From: an uncultured Oscillospiraceae bacterium
GTDB lineage: Bacteria > Bacillota > Clostridia > Oscillospirales > Oscillospiraceae
Reading direction: 5' to 3'
Assembly: GCA_934589705.1 (NCBI GenBank)
Contig: CAKTOH010000001.1
Coordinates: 62,001-126,000 of the forward strand
DNA length: 64,000 nucleotides
The translations under genes were made by a program, and so were the position numbers. A model generated the notes under the pieces. The model was not told the DNA's origin. It ran no database searches and saw nothing but the letters and a program-made list of their open reading frames with translations. Positions 55,929-63,690 of the stretch are shown piece after piece (position 1 is the first letter of the stretch; each line of letters opens with the position of its first letter).

Positions 55929-57157
55929 TGGTTGATTTTCCCGGAGGCTCCCATAGCCGCCGCGTAGGCCGTAGCCCAGGCGATTTGCAGGTTGAAGCCG
56001 CCGGTATAGGCATCACAGTCGATGACTTCCCCGGCAAAGTACAGCCCGGGTATAAGCTTCGACTGCATGGTCTTGGGGTCAATTTCAGACACTTTCACCC
56101 CGCCGGAGGTGATAATGGCCTCGGAAACCGGCCGTTTCCCGGTGATTTCCAAAGAAAAAGCCTTGAGAAGTCCCACCAGCTCCCGGCGTTTCTGCCTCGT
56201 CAGAGCGTTCGCCTGCATGGCAGGGTCAATGTCCAGCCGCCGGAGGACTACCGGAATCATACTCCGGGGCAGCAAATCCGTCAGAGCGTTTTCCATGGCT
56301 CGGTTCTGATACAGCTCCAAATCCCGCAAAATCCGGTCGTCCAGCTTTTTTTCGTCCAGAGCCGGCTTCAGATCGATAAGAAGGCGGCAGCCCTCCCCCT
56401 TCAGGTGACAGCTGGCGGACAGCACCGTAGGGCCTGAGACCCCAAAATGGGTGAAGAGCATTTCCCCGAAATCCTGATACAGGGTCTTTCCTTTGGCATT
56501 TACCAGCTTCACCCCAACGTTGCGCAGGCTCAGCCCCTGCATATCGGGGCAGTCCGACCCGGCAATTTCCAGGGGCACCAGATTTCCCTCCTGGGGAACA
56601 ACGGTATGTCCCAGCTGTCTGGCCATGGCGTAGCCGTCGCCGGTGGAGCCGGTAGCCGGGTAGGATACGCCGCCGGTGGCAAGAATCACCCACTGCGCCG
56701 TGTGGGTCTGCTTCTGCCCGGCAACGCCCACCGCCCTGCCCTCCAGCGTCAGGATTCGTTCTGCCCGGTCGGTCAGGACGGTCACATGATTTTTGCGCAG
56801 CTCCTGCTGTAAGCAGTCCAAGACGGACTGGGATTTGTCCGTCACCGGGAACACCCGATTGCCCCGCTCGGTTTTCAGCTCGCATCCGGCCTCCCGAAAG
56901 AAGGCCATGGTTCTCTCCGGGGGAAAGGCCGTCATGGCACTGTACAGGAACCGACCGTTCCGGGGGGTATTCTGCAAGACCTCCTGGCCGGAGCAGTCAT
57001 TTGTCACATTGCATCGACCCTTACCGGTGATGAGAAGCTTTTTCCCCAGCCGGTCGTTCCGCTCCAGCAGCAGCACTTTTTTCCCCTGCCGGGCGGCGGT
57101 AATGGCCGCGAACATCCCCGCCGGGCCGCCGCCGATGACGATTCCGTCAAACCTCAT
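55925..57157 (-). CDS. BaiN/HI0933-like FAD-dependent oxidoreductase
   Basis: 410-residue flavoprotein. FAD-binding start VIGGGPAGMFAAITAARQGK, then GKGRCNVTNDCSG, ILATGGVSYPATGSTGDGYA, and the C-terminal GLYFAGEVIDCDAYTGGFNL with QIAWATAYAAAMGA. The YhiN/HI0933/BaiN family has few characterised members; BaiN in Clostridium scindens acts on bile acids, but the family-wide role is unclear. Stop lies inside the acpP promoter. ATG 57157 overlaps the RpiR gene by 11 nt, so they are coupled. Confidence 0.9.
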   Translation of the reverse strand: MRFDGIVIGGGPAGMFAAITAARQGKKVLLLERNDRLGKKLLITGKGRCNVTNDCSGQEVLQNTPRNGRFLYSAMTAFPPERTMAFFREAGCELKTERGNRVFPVTDKSQSVLDCLQQELRKNHVTVLTDRAERILTLEGRAVGVAGQKQTHTAQWVILATGGVSYPATGSTGDGYAMARQLGHTVVPQEGNLVPLEIAGSDCPDMQGLSLRNVGVKLVNAKGKTLYQDFGEMLFTHFGVSGPTVLSASCHLKGEGCRLLIDLKPALDEKKLDDRILRDLELYQNRAMENALTDLLPRSMIPVVLRRLDIDPAMQANALTRQKRRELVGLLKAFSLEITGKRPVSEAIITSGGVKVSEIDPKTMQSKLIPGLYFAGEVIDCDAYTGGFNLQIAWATAYAAAMGASGKINH

Positions 57158-58022
57158 GCTTTTCTACCTGCTTCTCGTAAACGTCGTACTCGTCCCAGAT
57201 CCGTTCCAGGGTCTCGAAGGTGTGGGCAAGCTCCGCCTCCTTCTTGGAAGCGATGGCAACGATCAGGGCATTGACCACGCTCAGCGGGGCTACCAGAGAG
57301 TCCACCAGGGAAACCATGTCGCTTTTGGCGATGAGCACATGATCGCTGTTGCTGCCCAGCGGGGACAGCCGATTGTCCGTAATGCCGATGACCGTAGCCC
57401 CGGCGCTGCGGCAATACTGGGCACCCTTGGTGGCCGTGGAGGAATACCGGGGGAAAGAGAAAGCGATGACCACATCCTCCGGGTTCACGCTGACGATCTT
57501 CTCAAACATCTCCACCATGCCGAATCCGGACAAAATATGGACATTATTGAACATATAGTTCAGATAATACCCTAAAAAATTGGCAAGAGGCTCTGCCGAG
57601 CGAACCCCCAGAATGTACACCCGCTTGGCCTTGATGATGGCGTTCACCGCGGCGCCAAATTCCTCCCGGTTCAGAATCTCATCGGTTTTGCGCAGCTTCT
57701 CCATGTCCGAGTGGAGCACCGTGGAAACGATGTCCTGGTCGCCCAAGCGGTTATTGGCCACCTCGATGCGCTGGACGGAGGTCAGCCGGTTGAGCACCAT
57801 CTCCTGCATGGCCTTCTGCATACTGGGATAGCCGTCAAAGCCCAAATCCACCGCGAAGCGCACCACCGTGGACTCGGAAACGCCTACGGTTTTACCCAGC
57901 CGGTTGGCGGTCATAAAAGCGGCCTTGTCATAGGCCTCGGTAATGTATCGGGCAATCCGCCGCTGACCCTTGGAGAAGGTTCCGTCCTTCTCCTGTAATA
58001 TCGACAAAATATCGTAACTCAT
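57147..58022 (-). CDS. RpiR/MurR family transcriptional regulator
   Basis: 291-residue regulator. N-terminal helix-turn-helix with SKGQRRIARYITEAYDKAAF, MTANRLGKTVGVSESTVVRF and the family signature ALDLGFDGYP-like (AVDLGFDGYPSMQKAM). The C-terminal SIS sugar-phosphate-binding domain has AKRVYILGVRSAEPLANFLG and VNPEDVVIAFSFPRYSSTAT. Ligand unknown. ATG 58022 has AAGGAG upstream. It overlaps the flavoprotein gene downstream, which might be its target. Confidence 0.93.
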   Translation of the reverse strand: MSYDILSILQEKDGTFSKGQRRIARYITEAYDKAAFMTANRLGKTVGVSESTVVRFAVDLGFDGYPSMQKAMQEMVLNRLTSVQRIEVANNRLGDQDIVSTVLHSDMEKLRKTDEILNREEFGAAVNAIIKAKRVYILGVRSAEPLANFLGYYLNYMFNNVHILSGFGMVEMFEKIVSVNPEDVVIAFSFPRYSSTATKGAQYCRSAGATVIGITDNRLSPLGSNSDHVLIAKSDMVSLVDSLVAPLSVVNALIVAIASKKEAELAHTFETLERIWDEYDVYEKQVEKHEV

Positions 58023-58071
58023 ATCATTCTCCTTGGTTGCGGATGTCTCTTTTTCCGCCGCCCCCATAGTA

Positions 58072-58110
58072 ACAAAAGATGCCGCATTTTGCAAGAGAAA
58101 AAGCGGCATC
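58072..58110 (-). terminator. Intrinsic terminator of rluB
   Basis: GATGCCGC / GCGGCATC (58078-58085 and 58103-58110) with a 17-nt loop, followed on the minus strand by TTTTGTTAC. Confidence 0.75.
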
Positions 58111-58119
58111 ATTCATTAT

Positions 58120-58821
58120 TTATTTCAGTCTGGAGACTTCCTCCTGGGTCAGATACCGCCATTTGCCCTTCGGCAGATCGCCGAGAACCAGCTTTCCCTC
58201 CTGAATCCGGCGCAGCCGGGTGCAGTACATTCCAGCCGATTCGCACATCCGGCGAATCTGTCGGTTTCTGCCCTCATGGATGGTGATTCGGAACCGGGCC
58301 GTGGAGCCCTGGGCAGAAAGCAGCTCCACCTTCGGCGGTCGAATTTTGTAGCCGTCCAGCACCACCGGCTTGGCAAGTTCTCTCTGCGCACCGGGAGTAT
58401 ACCGGTGCACCCACACCTCATAGACCTTGTCAAGCTCCTGCTTGGGATGGGTCATCCGATTGGCAAATTCTCCGTCGTTGGTAAAAAGCAGGAGACCCTC
58501 GGAATCCATGTCCAGCCGTCCCACGGGGTAGACCCGCGTGCCGCAGTCTGCCACCAATTGAACCGCCGTCGGCCTTCCCTTCTCATCCGACATTGTCGTC
58601 ACAAAGCCCCGGGGCTTATTCAGCATCAGGTAGACGAAGCCCTGCTCTCTGGGAAGCAGCCTGCCGTCAATGCGGATTTCATCCGCGTCCGGGTCGGCGC
58701 TGTCCCCCAGGGCAGCCCCAAGTCCGTTCACGGTGACCTGCCCAGCTTCGATCATGGCCTCCGCCTTCCGCCGGGAGGCTACCCCCCGGGCAGACAGAAT
58801 TTTCTGCAAACGCTCCTTCAT
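58120..58821 (-). CDS. rluB: RluB/RsuA family pseudouridine synthase
   Basis: 233-residue enzyme with N-terminal S4 domain (RLQKILSARGVASRRKAEAM, EAGQVTVNG) and catalytic domain with the aspartate in VGRLDMDSEGLLLFTNDGEF, then RMTHPKQELDKVYEVWV and NRQIRRMCESAG. Probably acts on 23S rRNA like RluB. ATG 58821 has AAGGAGACATAA upstream and follows the dacF TAA with no gap. Next gene in the dacF-rluB pair. Confidence 0.92.
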   Translation of the reverse strand: MKERLQKILSARGVASRRKAEAMIEAGQVTVNGLGAALGDSADPDADEIRIDGRLLPREQGFVYLMLNKPRGFVTTMSDEKGRPTAVQLVADCGTRVYPVGRLDMDSEGLLLFTNDGEFANRMTHPKQELDKVYEVWVHRYTPGAQRELAKPVVLDGYKIRPPKVELLSAQGSTARFRITIHEGRNRQIRRMCESAGMYCTRLRRIQEGKLVLGDLPKGKWRYLTQEEVSRLK

Positions 58822-59961
58822 TTATGTCTCCTTGTTTTTCCCCGACAGCCATTTTTGCCAGAAGGACTTCTCTTCTTCCGGCTTTTGCTCCACGGTTTCG
58901 CCGAACACCACAGGAATTTTTCCAACGGCTTTCCCGGAAATCAGAGCATAGGCAAAGCCTGCCTCCGCCCCCTCCACCGCCGGGGCATAGACGAACCCCG
59001 GCCCCGGCAGGGCCATTTCCACCGTTTCTGTGGGAGCCAGGGCATAGGAAAAATCCTCCGCCGCCAGCACCTCCACCCGGCTGTTTTCGCCGCCCAGCAC
59101 CTCCACCCGGCTGTTTTCGCCGCCCAGCACCTCCAAGGTGCCCACACACTGCCCTTTTACCACGACCGGACAAATCTGATAGTCCGAAAAGCTCCGATTC
59201 AGAAGCGCACAGTGGTCATTCCAGTCGTCCGGGTCGTTCATAGTCACACAGATCACCCGCCGTCCCATCCGGCTGGCGCTGGATACCAGGATTCGCCCGG
59301 CAGCCTTGGTAAAGCCGGTTTTCACCCCGTCAGCACCCTCCAGCCGCCAGAGAAGCTTGTTGTGGTTGGTCAGGTGCCGCTGGCCAACGGTAACCGACCG
59401 GGTGGAGACGGTTTTCCGGAAAATGGGATTTTCCATGGCATAGGCTGCCAATTTGGCCAAATCCCGGGCGGTGGAATAGTGACCGGGAGAATCCAGGCCG
59501 TTGGGATTTTCAAAGTGGGTATCCGTCAGGCCAAGATTTCTGGCCTTGTCGTTCATCAGCTCCGCAAAGCCCTCCACCGTGCCGCCGCAGTAGATGGCGA
59601 GCGCCACCGCCGCGTCGTTGCCGGAGGACAGCATCAGCCCATAAAGAAGCTCCTGGAGGGTCAGCACCTCCCCCTCCTTCAGATACATGGAGGAGCCCTC
59701 GATGCCCACTGCCTCCCTGGGAATCCGCATTCTGTCCAGCACGTTGCACTGCTCGCAGACCACCAGCGCCGTCATGATCTTGGTGGTGCTGGCAATGAGC
59801 CCACGCTCCCCGGCGTTTTTCTCAAAAAACACCCGTCCGGTGACCCCATCCAGCACATAGGCATGGTCGGCGGAAACCGCCTTCGCCGGTGCAGGCAAAA
59901 GCAGTGCGGCGGACAGCAACGCTGCCGCCGCCCCTGCGGAAATTCGTTTCACATTTCTCAC
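58822..59961 (-). CDS. D-alanyl-D-alanine carboxypeptidase, DacF/DacB type
   Basis: 379-residue S11 peptidase. Signal peptide (RISAGAAAALLSAALLLPAP, cleavage near AKA-VS). Catalytic SxxK is IASTTK (S58, K61), SxN is MLSSGNDAAV, KTG is GVKTGFTKAAG. The C-terminal domain carries a 10-residue tandem repeat, EVLGGENSRV x2. A hydrophobic FWQKWL end without a clear amphipathic anchor. Trims peptidoglycan cross-linking; near ytfJ it may be the sporulation DacF/DacB. Start ATG 59961. Confidence 0.92.
   Translation of the reverse strand: MRNVKRISAGAAAALLSAALLLPAPAKAVSADHAYVLDGVTGRVFFEKNAGERGLIASTTKIMTALVVCEQCNVLDRMRIPREAVGIEGSSMYLKEGEVLTLQELLYGLMLSSGNDAAVALAIYCGGTVEGFAELMNDKARNLGLTDTHFENPNGLDSPGHYSTARDLAKLAAYAMENPIFRKTVSTRSVTVGQRHLTNHNKLLWRLEGADGVKTGFTKAAGRILVSSASRMGRRVICVTMNDPDDWNDHCALLNRSFSDYQICPVVVKGQCVGTLEVLGGENSRVEVLGGENSRVEVLAAEDFSYALAPTETVEMALPGPGFVYAPAVEGAEAGFAYALISGKAVGKIPVVFGETVEQKPEEEKSFWQKWLSGKNKET
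59068..59127. repeat. Perfect 30-bp tandem duplication inside the carboxypeptidase gene
   Basis: Two identical 30-bp units, 59068-59097 and 59098-59127, each CACCTCCACCCGGCTG plus TTTTCGCCGCCCAG. It is in frame and gives the repeated EVLGGENSRV peptide. CACCTCC continues after the second unit, a sign of a recent slip or unequal crossing. Confidence 0.9.
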
Positions 59962-60006
59962 CCGGGTGTAGTGTACCCAGGCGCAGCCCGGTTATACGAG
60001 TTTTTC

Positions 60007-60161
60007 ATAAAACGCTTAAAAGCGTTTTATTAGGCCGCAGGATTGCGGCCAGCGGCTACTGCCGCTAAAAAACGAAGTCAATACATTTCTTACCGCCGCC
60101 CAGGCGGTCTGCCGTGAAATGGCAGAATAAAATGATGAAATCATTTTATTGAGAAATAGTA
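60007..60161. repeat. Cluster of six consecutive hairpins between dacF and ytfJ
   Basis: In 155 bp: ATAAAACGCTT / AAGCGTTTTAT (60007-60030), GGCCGCA / TGCGGCC (60033-60050), AGCGGC / GCCGCT (60051-60066), ACCGCC / GGCGGT (60092-60108), CTGCC / GGCAG (60109-60125), AATAAAATGAT / ATCATTTTATT (60126-60150). The right end GAAATAGTAT also ends the family B element. It is probably a diverged member of that group. No gene in 59962-60161. Confidence 0.7.
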
Positions 60162-60548
60162 TTATTCCCCGGATTTTCCGGATTTTTTGTCCAGAATCCC
60201 GTTGATCTTCTCCAAAGTCTCCGGGAACATCTCCACGATCCGATCCGCCGTGGAACTGGCGGGCACCGGCACGGGCATCATCCGCACATTGCCGTCCTGA
60301 ATGATCAGGAAGCACAGAGGCGTGACCTTCACGCCGCCGCCAACACCGCCGCCGAAGGGATTTTCCGTATTCTTGGAGGTGGCAAAATCCGTTCCGCCGC
60401 CGCCAAAGCCCACGCTGACCTTGCTGACGGGAATGATGGTCACCCCGTCCGGCGTGTGGATGGGCTCGCCCATCACGGAATTCACATCCACCATCTCCCG
60501 GATTTTCTGGATGGTACTTTCTAACATATTGGGAAGCTTCTGACTCAT
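60162..60548 (-). CDS. ytfJ: Sporulation protein YtfJ (GerW family)
   Basis: 128-residue protein of the YtfJ family, a spore protein. Seen: NMLESTIQKIREMVDVNSVM, then TIIPVSKVSVGFGGGGTDF, GGGVGGGVKVTPLCFLIIQD. The glycine-rich centre is typical. ATG 60548 follows AAAAGGCGG and overlaps the DUF2953 gene by 4 nt. The DUF2953-YtfJ link is a known sporulation pair. Confidence 0.94.
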   Translation of the reverse strand: MSQKLPNMLESTIQKIREMVDVNSVMGEPIHTPDGVTIIPVSKVSVGFGGGGTDFATSKNTENPFGGGVGGGVKVTPLCFLIIQDGNVRMMPVPVPASSTADRIVEMFPETLEKINGILDKKSGKSGE

Positions 60549-61183
60549 GCTGCCGCACCGCCTTTTCTTTTCAGTATTATTTTCAAAGCCCGGATTCCGT
60601 AAATCACACCCAGGCACAGAGTCCTGCCAAGGGTTATCGTCATATCGCCTCTCGCGGCAACGGTGATTTTCTCCGCCGCGAAATCGCAATTCACCTGAAT
60701 ATCCCGTTTTCCAATGACAAACACCCGCTCCAGCTTTGGAAGCAGATCCCCCACGACCGTCCAGGCTCTGCCGTAGTTTACCGCCAGGTCGCAGGGGTCG
60801 TCCCCCGCCAGAACCACATGCAGATACAGGTTATCCAGCCGGATTTTTCTCCGCAAAGCTCCCAGAAAATCCAGTCCCAGCCGAATCCAGGGCACAAACC
60901 GCTCCAGGCTGCCGCCGGACTGCATTCCGGGCTCGTCCTTCCCGGTCGTCTCGGTTTTAGGCCTTTTCTTTTCGGAAGAAGCCTTCGTGGTTTCCTCTGT
61001 GGTCTTTTCCGAAGAATCCGTGGTTTTCGGCTTTTTCTTCCGTTTTTTTCTTGGAAAAAGGGTAATTTTCACCGGTCCCGCAATAACCCGGGCTTCAAAG
61101 CCTGCCTCACCGTAGCGCACCCGGATTCCCAGAGGAATCCAGGCCAGCACCAGCAGACATACGAAGAAAATGCCCCAGCCCAT
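60545..61183 (-). CDS. DUF2953 domain-containing protein
   Basis: 212-residue protein with an N-terminal membrane segment (GIFFVCLLVLAWIPLGIRV), a Lys/Thr/Glu-rich middle (PRKKRKKKPKTTDSSEKTTE), and the DUF2953 domain (DDPCDLAVNYGRAWTVVGDL, KRDIQVNCDFAAEKITVAAR). It sits between scpB and ytfJ with coupled starts. In many Clostridia, DUF2953 precedes ytfJ; role unknown. Confidence 0.9.
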   Translation of the reverse strand: MGWGIFFVCLLVLAWIPLGIRVRYGEAGFEARVIAGPVKITLFPRKKRKKKPKTTDSSEKTTEETTKASSEKKRPKTETTGKDEPGMQSGGSLERFVPWIRLGLDFLGALRRKIRLDNLYLHVVLAGDDPCDLAVNYGRAWTVVGDLLPKLERVFVIGKRDIQVNCDFAAEKITVAARGDMTITLGRTLCLGVIYGIRALKIILKRKGGAAA

Positions 61184-61749
61184 CAGCTTTCCTCCCCGGT
61201 TTTTTCCTCCTGGGGCAGCTCAATAGGCTCGCCAAAGGCAATCTTGTCAATGGGGGGAAGCTCCTCCAGCGTAGAAAGCCCGAAGGTTCTCAGAAAATCC
61301 GGTGTGGTTCGGTACTGAATGGGTCTTCCGGGAACATTCAGCCGTCCGGCCTCCTCAATGAGCTTCTTATTGAGCAGCGCCGCAACGGAGTAAGCGCTGT
61401 CCACTCCCCGAATCTGCTCCACCATGGCCTTGGTGGCCGGCTGATAGTAGGCAATAATGGTCAGGGTCTCCAATTGGGACGCCGACAGCTTGGGAGGCTT
61501 CCTGGTTTCCAGGGCTTTTGTCACGAAGTCTGCCATTTCTCCGGAGGAAACCATCTGATAGCCCTTTTCCAGCTTCAGAATCCGGATGCCCCGGCGCTGG
61601 AAGGCGAACTCGTCCGCCATGGCGTCCGCCGCCTTCTCGATTTCGTCCGGGTCTGCTTCCAGCACCTCAGAAAGGCGGCTCACTTCCATCCGCTCTCCGG
61701 CGGCAAAAAGGATTGCCTCAATGGCTCTTTGCAGCTGTTCAAACTCCAT
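61183..61749 (-). CDS. scpB: Segregation and condensation protein B
   Basis: 188-residue kleisin-interacting protein of the SMC-ScpAB condensin. Tandem winged helices: AIEAILFAAGERMEVSRLSE and PKLSASQLETLTIIAYYQPA, with the conserved TKAMVEQIRGVDSAYSV and GRPIQYRTTPDFLRTFGL. ATG 61749; a TTG two codons earlier is also possible. The start overlaps scpA by 11 nt. Confidence 0.96.
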   Translation of the reverse strand: MEFEQLQRAIEAILFAAGERMEVSRLSEVLEADPDEIEKAADAMADEFAFQRRGIRILKLEKGYQMVSSGEMADFVTKALETRKPPKLSASQLETLTIIAYYQPATKAMVEQIRGVDSAYSVAALLNKKLIEEAGRLNVPGRPIQYRTTPDFLRTFGLSTLEELPPIDKIAFGEPIELPQEEKTGEES

Positions 61750-62542
61750 GGGCAAGCATCTCCTTCTTTTCTTCCTCGTCCAGCAGCCGGACGTTGGGAT
61801 TGTCCCCGTTCACATCGTCCTCCAATGTCACGGAGTTGGTCTTGCACAGATCCAGCACCGCCAGAAACGTTGCCACAATTTCCGACCGGCTTTTGTTCCC
61901 CCGGAACAGATTTTTCAGCCGCTCCACTCCCCGCAGTACCAACTGCCTCAGCACCTCGCCGGTCTTCCGGCCGATGGGGTAAGGCTCCTTGCCCACAATA
62001 CCCTTGAAGTTGGCGGTAGGCGGGGGCAGCTGCCGGGCGTTTCGCTCGGCAATCATGTCCAGCGCCCGAAGTAAATCCAGCACATCATGCTGATACCGGT
62101 AGGTATTGTCCCGTTTCAGCGGCTCCGGCTCCTTGGTAAACAGGCACCGTCCGATCTCATTTCTCGGCTCCAGCACGGCCACGGCCTTCCGGATCTGCTC
62201 CATGGCCTCCTTCCGGCGGCGCTCAATCAGGGACTGGCGCAGCAGGTCAAGTTCCGTCTCCGCCTCCGCCTGTTCGGCGGCGGACAGGAGCATCTTTGTC
62301 TTGATCAGCATCAGGTGGGAGGCCATGGTGATGAACTCACTGGCCACCTCCATGTCAAGCCGCTTCATTTCCTCCAGATAGCTTAAGTACTGCTCCAGAA
62401 TGGCGGTGATGGACACGTCCTGAATTTCGATTTTATTTTTACTCAGCAGCTCAAAAATTACGTCCAGAGGGCCCTCAAAATCCTCCATAATCTCGGATTT
62501 CGTGTGGACAATGCCCTCCAGATGGTATTGCGGTTCATCCAT
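61739..62542 (-). CDS. scpA: Segregation and condensation protein A
   Basis: 267-residue kleisin. N-terminal SMC-binding domain (IMEDFEGPLDVIFELLSKNK, IEIQDVSITAILEQYLSYLE, ASEFITMASHLMLIKTKMLL), charged middle, and the C-terminal winged helix (EIVATFLAVLDLCKTNSVTL). ATG 62542 (MDEPQYHLEG) was chosen; a GTG at 62560 is possible. Overlaps scpB by 11 nt. Confidence 0.95.
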   Translation of the reverse strand: MDEPQYHLEGIVHTKSEIMEDFEGPLDVIFELLSKNKIEIQDVSITAILEQYLSYLEEMKRLDMEVASEFITMASHLMLIKTKMLLSAAEQAEAETELDLLRQSLIERRRKEAMEQIRKAVAVLEPRNEIGRCLFTKEPEPLKRDNTYRYQHDVLDLLRALDMIAERNARQLPPPTANFKGIVGKEPYPIGRKTGEVLRQLVLRGVERLKNLFRGNKSRSEIVATFLAVLDLCKTNSVTLEDDVNGDNPNVRLLDEEEKKEMLAHGV

Positions 62543-62647
62543 ATTCCGTTCCTTTTCCACATTCCCGTTACGTTTTGCTAAATTATAGCATTCTTTTTAT
62601 CCCAGCGCAAGCATTTCAAAAAAAATAGACCTTTCTCACAGAAAATA

Positions 62648-62676
62648 TTGCATTTTTCGATTCCATGTGGTAAGAT
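62648..62676 (+). promoter_or_regulatory. Sigma-A promoter of the small membrane protein gene
   Basis: TTGCAT (62648-62653), 17-nt spacer, TAAGAT (62671-62676), 33 nt upstream of the GTG start. Confidence 0.65.
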
Positions 62677-62709
62677 ATCTACACAAGATAAATCCTGGAG
62701 GGATGAGAA

Positions 62710-63012
62710 GTGGCAAGACGCAGTCGTAATCGCTATCGTGAAATGGAAAGCATGATGACCAAAATCATCCTTGCTGACCTGCTGGTATTCATCGGCTATC
62801 TGGTGTGCGCCGGTCTGAGCTGGAGCATTCTGAAGGTAGTCACCGCCATTATCGCCATTTTTGGCTCGCTTTTATGCGTGGGCTGGCTGTATCTCACCGG
62901 CGAGGTAGGCCGCAGAAGAAGCCTGTGGATGGTCACGGCCTTTGTGTGCATCGTGATCTGTGTGGCGGTGTCCCTGTTGGTAGGCTACCCCTGCCCCAAG
63001 CCTACGGCTTGA
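62710..63012 (+). CDS. Small membrane protein of unknown function
   Basis: 100-residue protein with a basic N terminus (MARRSRNRYREMES) and three hydrophobic segments (ILADLLVFIGYLVCAGL, VVTAIIAIFGSLLCVGWLYL, LWMVTAFVCIVICVAVSLLV). No family is recognised. The GTG start at 62710 has TGGAGGGATGAGAA upstream. It has its own promoter and a strong terminator, so it is a one-gene unit. Positive-inside charge suggests a cytoplasmic N terminus. Confidence 0.75.
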   Translation: MARRSRNRYREMESMMTKIILADLLVFIGYLVCAGLSWSILKVVTAIIAIFGSLLCVGWLYLTGEVGRRRSLWMVTAFVCIVICVAVSLLVGYPCPKPTA

Positions 63013-63029
63013 TATTGGAATCATTTTCA

Positions 63030-63056
63030 GGCGGCAATCCTTGCCGCCTGTTTTTT
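63030..63056 (+). terminator. Intrinsic terminator of the small membrane protein gene
   Basis: AGGCGGCAA / TTGCCGCCT with a TCC loop, followed by GTTTTTTAT. Confidence 0.9.
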
Positions 63057-63062
63057 ATATCG

Positions 63063-63293
63063 AAAAACCCACTGGTGCGGGAGCACCCGCGGCTCCCTTG
63101 TGTAAAGGGAGCTGTCACAGCCGTCTCACGGAAGGCTGTGACTGAGGGATTGTCCAAATATTCGATTCTGATCCCCTCAGTCTCGTGCTTGCGGGGGACG
63201 CACGAGACTGTATAAATTGTGGCATGATTGCCGCTGGCAATCATGCCAATTTTAATTCGCTGCGCGGAGTACCACTGGTTCCCAATGACACCC
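63063..63293. repeat. Composite intergenic repeat (families A and C)
   Basis: Contains CCCACTGGTGCGGGAGC near the left and CCACTGGTTCCCAATGACA at the right end (family A right end, degenerate). Inner hairpins: GGCTCCC / GGGAGC, CACAGCCGTCTCACGGAAGG / CTGTG, AGTCTCGTGCTTGCGGGGGA / CGCACGAGACT, TGGCATGATTGCC / GGCAATCATGCCA. AATTCGCTGCGCGGAG is shared with 52534-52550. No gene in 63013-63393. Confidence 0.65.
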
Positions 63294-63351
63294 TAAATTT
63301 CGGTCAATTATCGCCCATACAACAAAAAATGTTGAAAAATCAGAATAATTA

Positions 63352-63385
63352 TGGGGCTGCTGCAAATCATTTTGCAGCAGCCCCA
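63352..63385. terminator. Long perfect hairpin after the DUF-less membrane gene, probable terminator
   Basis: TGGGGCTGCTGCAAA / TTTGCAGCAGCCCCA, a 15-bp perfect stem with a TCAT loop, 8 nt after the stop of the gene at 63394. The downstream T tract is weak (ATAATTATT). Confidence 0.7.
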
Positions 63386-63393
63386 TTGTACAT

Positions 63394-63690
63394 TCATTCC
63401 TTCTTTTCCAGTTCTTCCTGCTGTGCCAGGCACTCCTTCAAGAGCTTCCTCTGCTTTCCCAGCTCCCGTGCCAGCGGCACCGCGCCGGATACCGCAATCA
63501 CCAGCACAAAAGCGCACAGCCCCAGCACCGCCGGGTTCGCCCCGGCTCGGATCACCGCCGCAAGCAGCAGTACCCCCACCAGCACCCGCATGACCATTGC
63601 CCGGGTTATCACCCGGATGGTTTTCCGGCACTGTTCCTCCCGGTCATAGGGATCCATCACCGGCTGGTCAAATAAGTCCGGCTTTTCCAT
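63394..63690 (-). CDS. Small membrane protein downstream of trpS, unknown function
   Basis: 98-residue protein with two hydrophobic segments (MVMRVLVGVLLLAAVIRA and AVLGLCAFVLVIAVSGAV) between an acidic/polar N terminus and a charged helical C terminus (ARELGKQRKLLKECLAQQEE). No known domain is recognised. Its ATG shares one base with the trpS stop, so the two genes are translationally coupled. Confidence 0.7.
   Translation of the reverse strand: MEKPDLFDQPVMDPYDREEQCRKTIRVITRAMVMRVLVGVLLLAAVIRAGANPAVLGLCAFVLVIAVSGAVPLARELGKQRKLLKECLAQQEELEKKE

Noticed and set aside
59068-59127. CRISPR-like tandem repeat
   Set aside because: Only two units, no spacers, in frame within a coding gene, and no cas genes.
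58033-60033. Long plus-strand open frame of over 600 codons opposite dacF and rluB
   Set aside because: It has no family similarity, is His/Gln/Pro-rich as expected for antisense of GC-rich genes, and lies opposite two well-identified genes. Similar frames at 39077-41116 and 10979-12511 were left out for the same reason.
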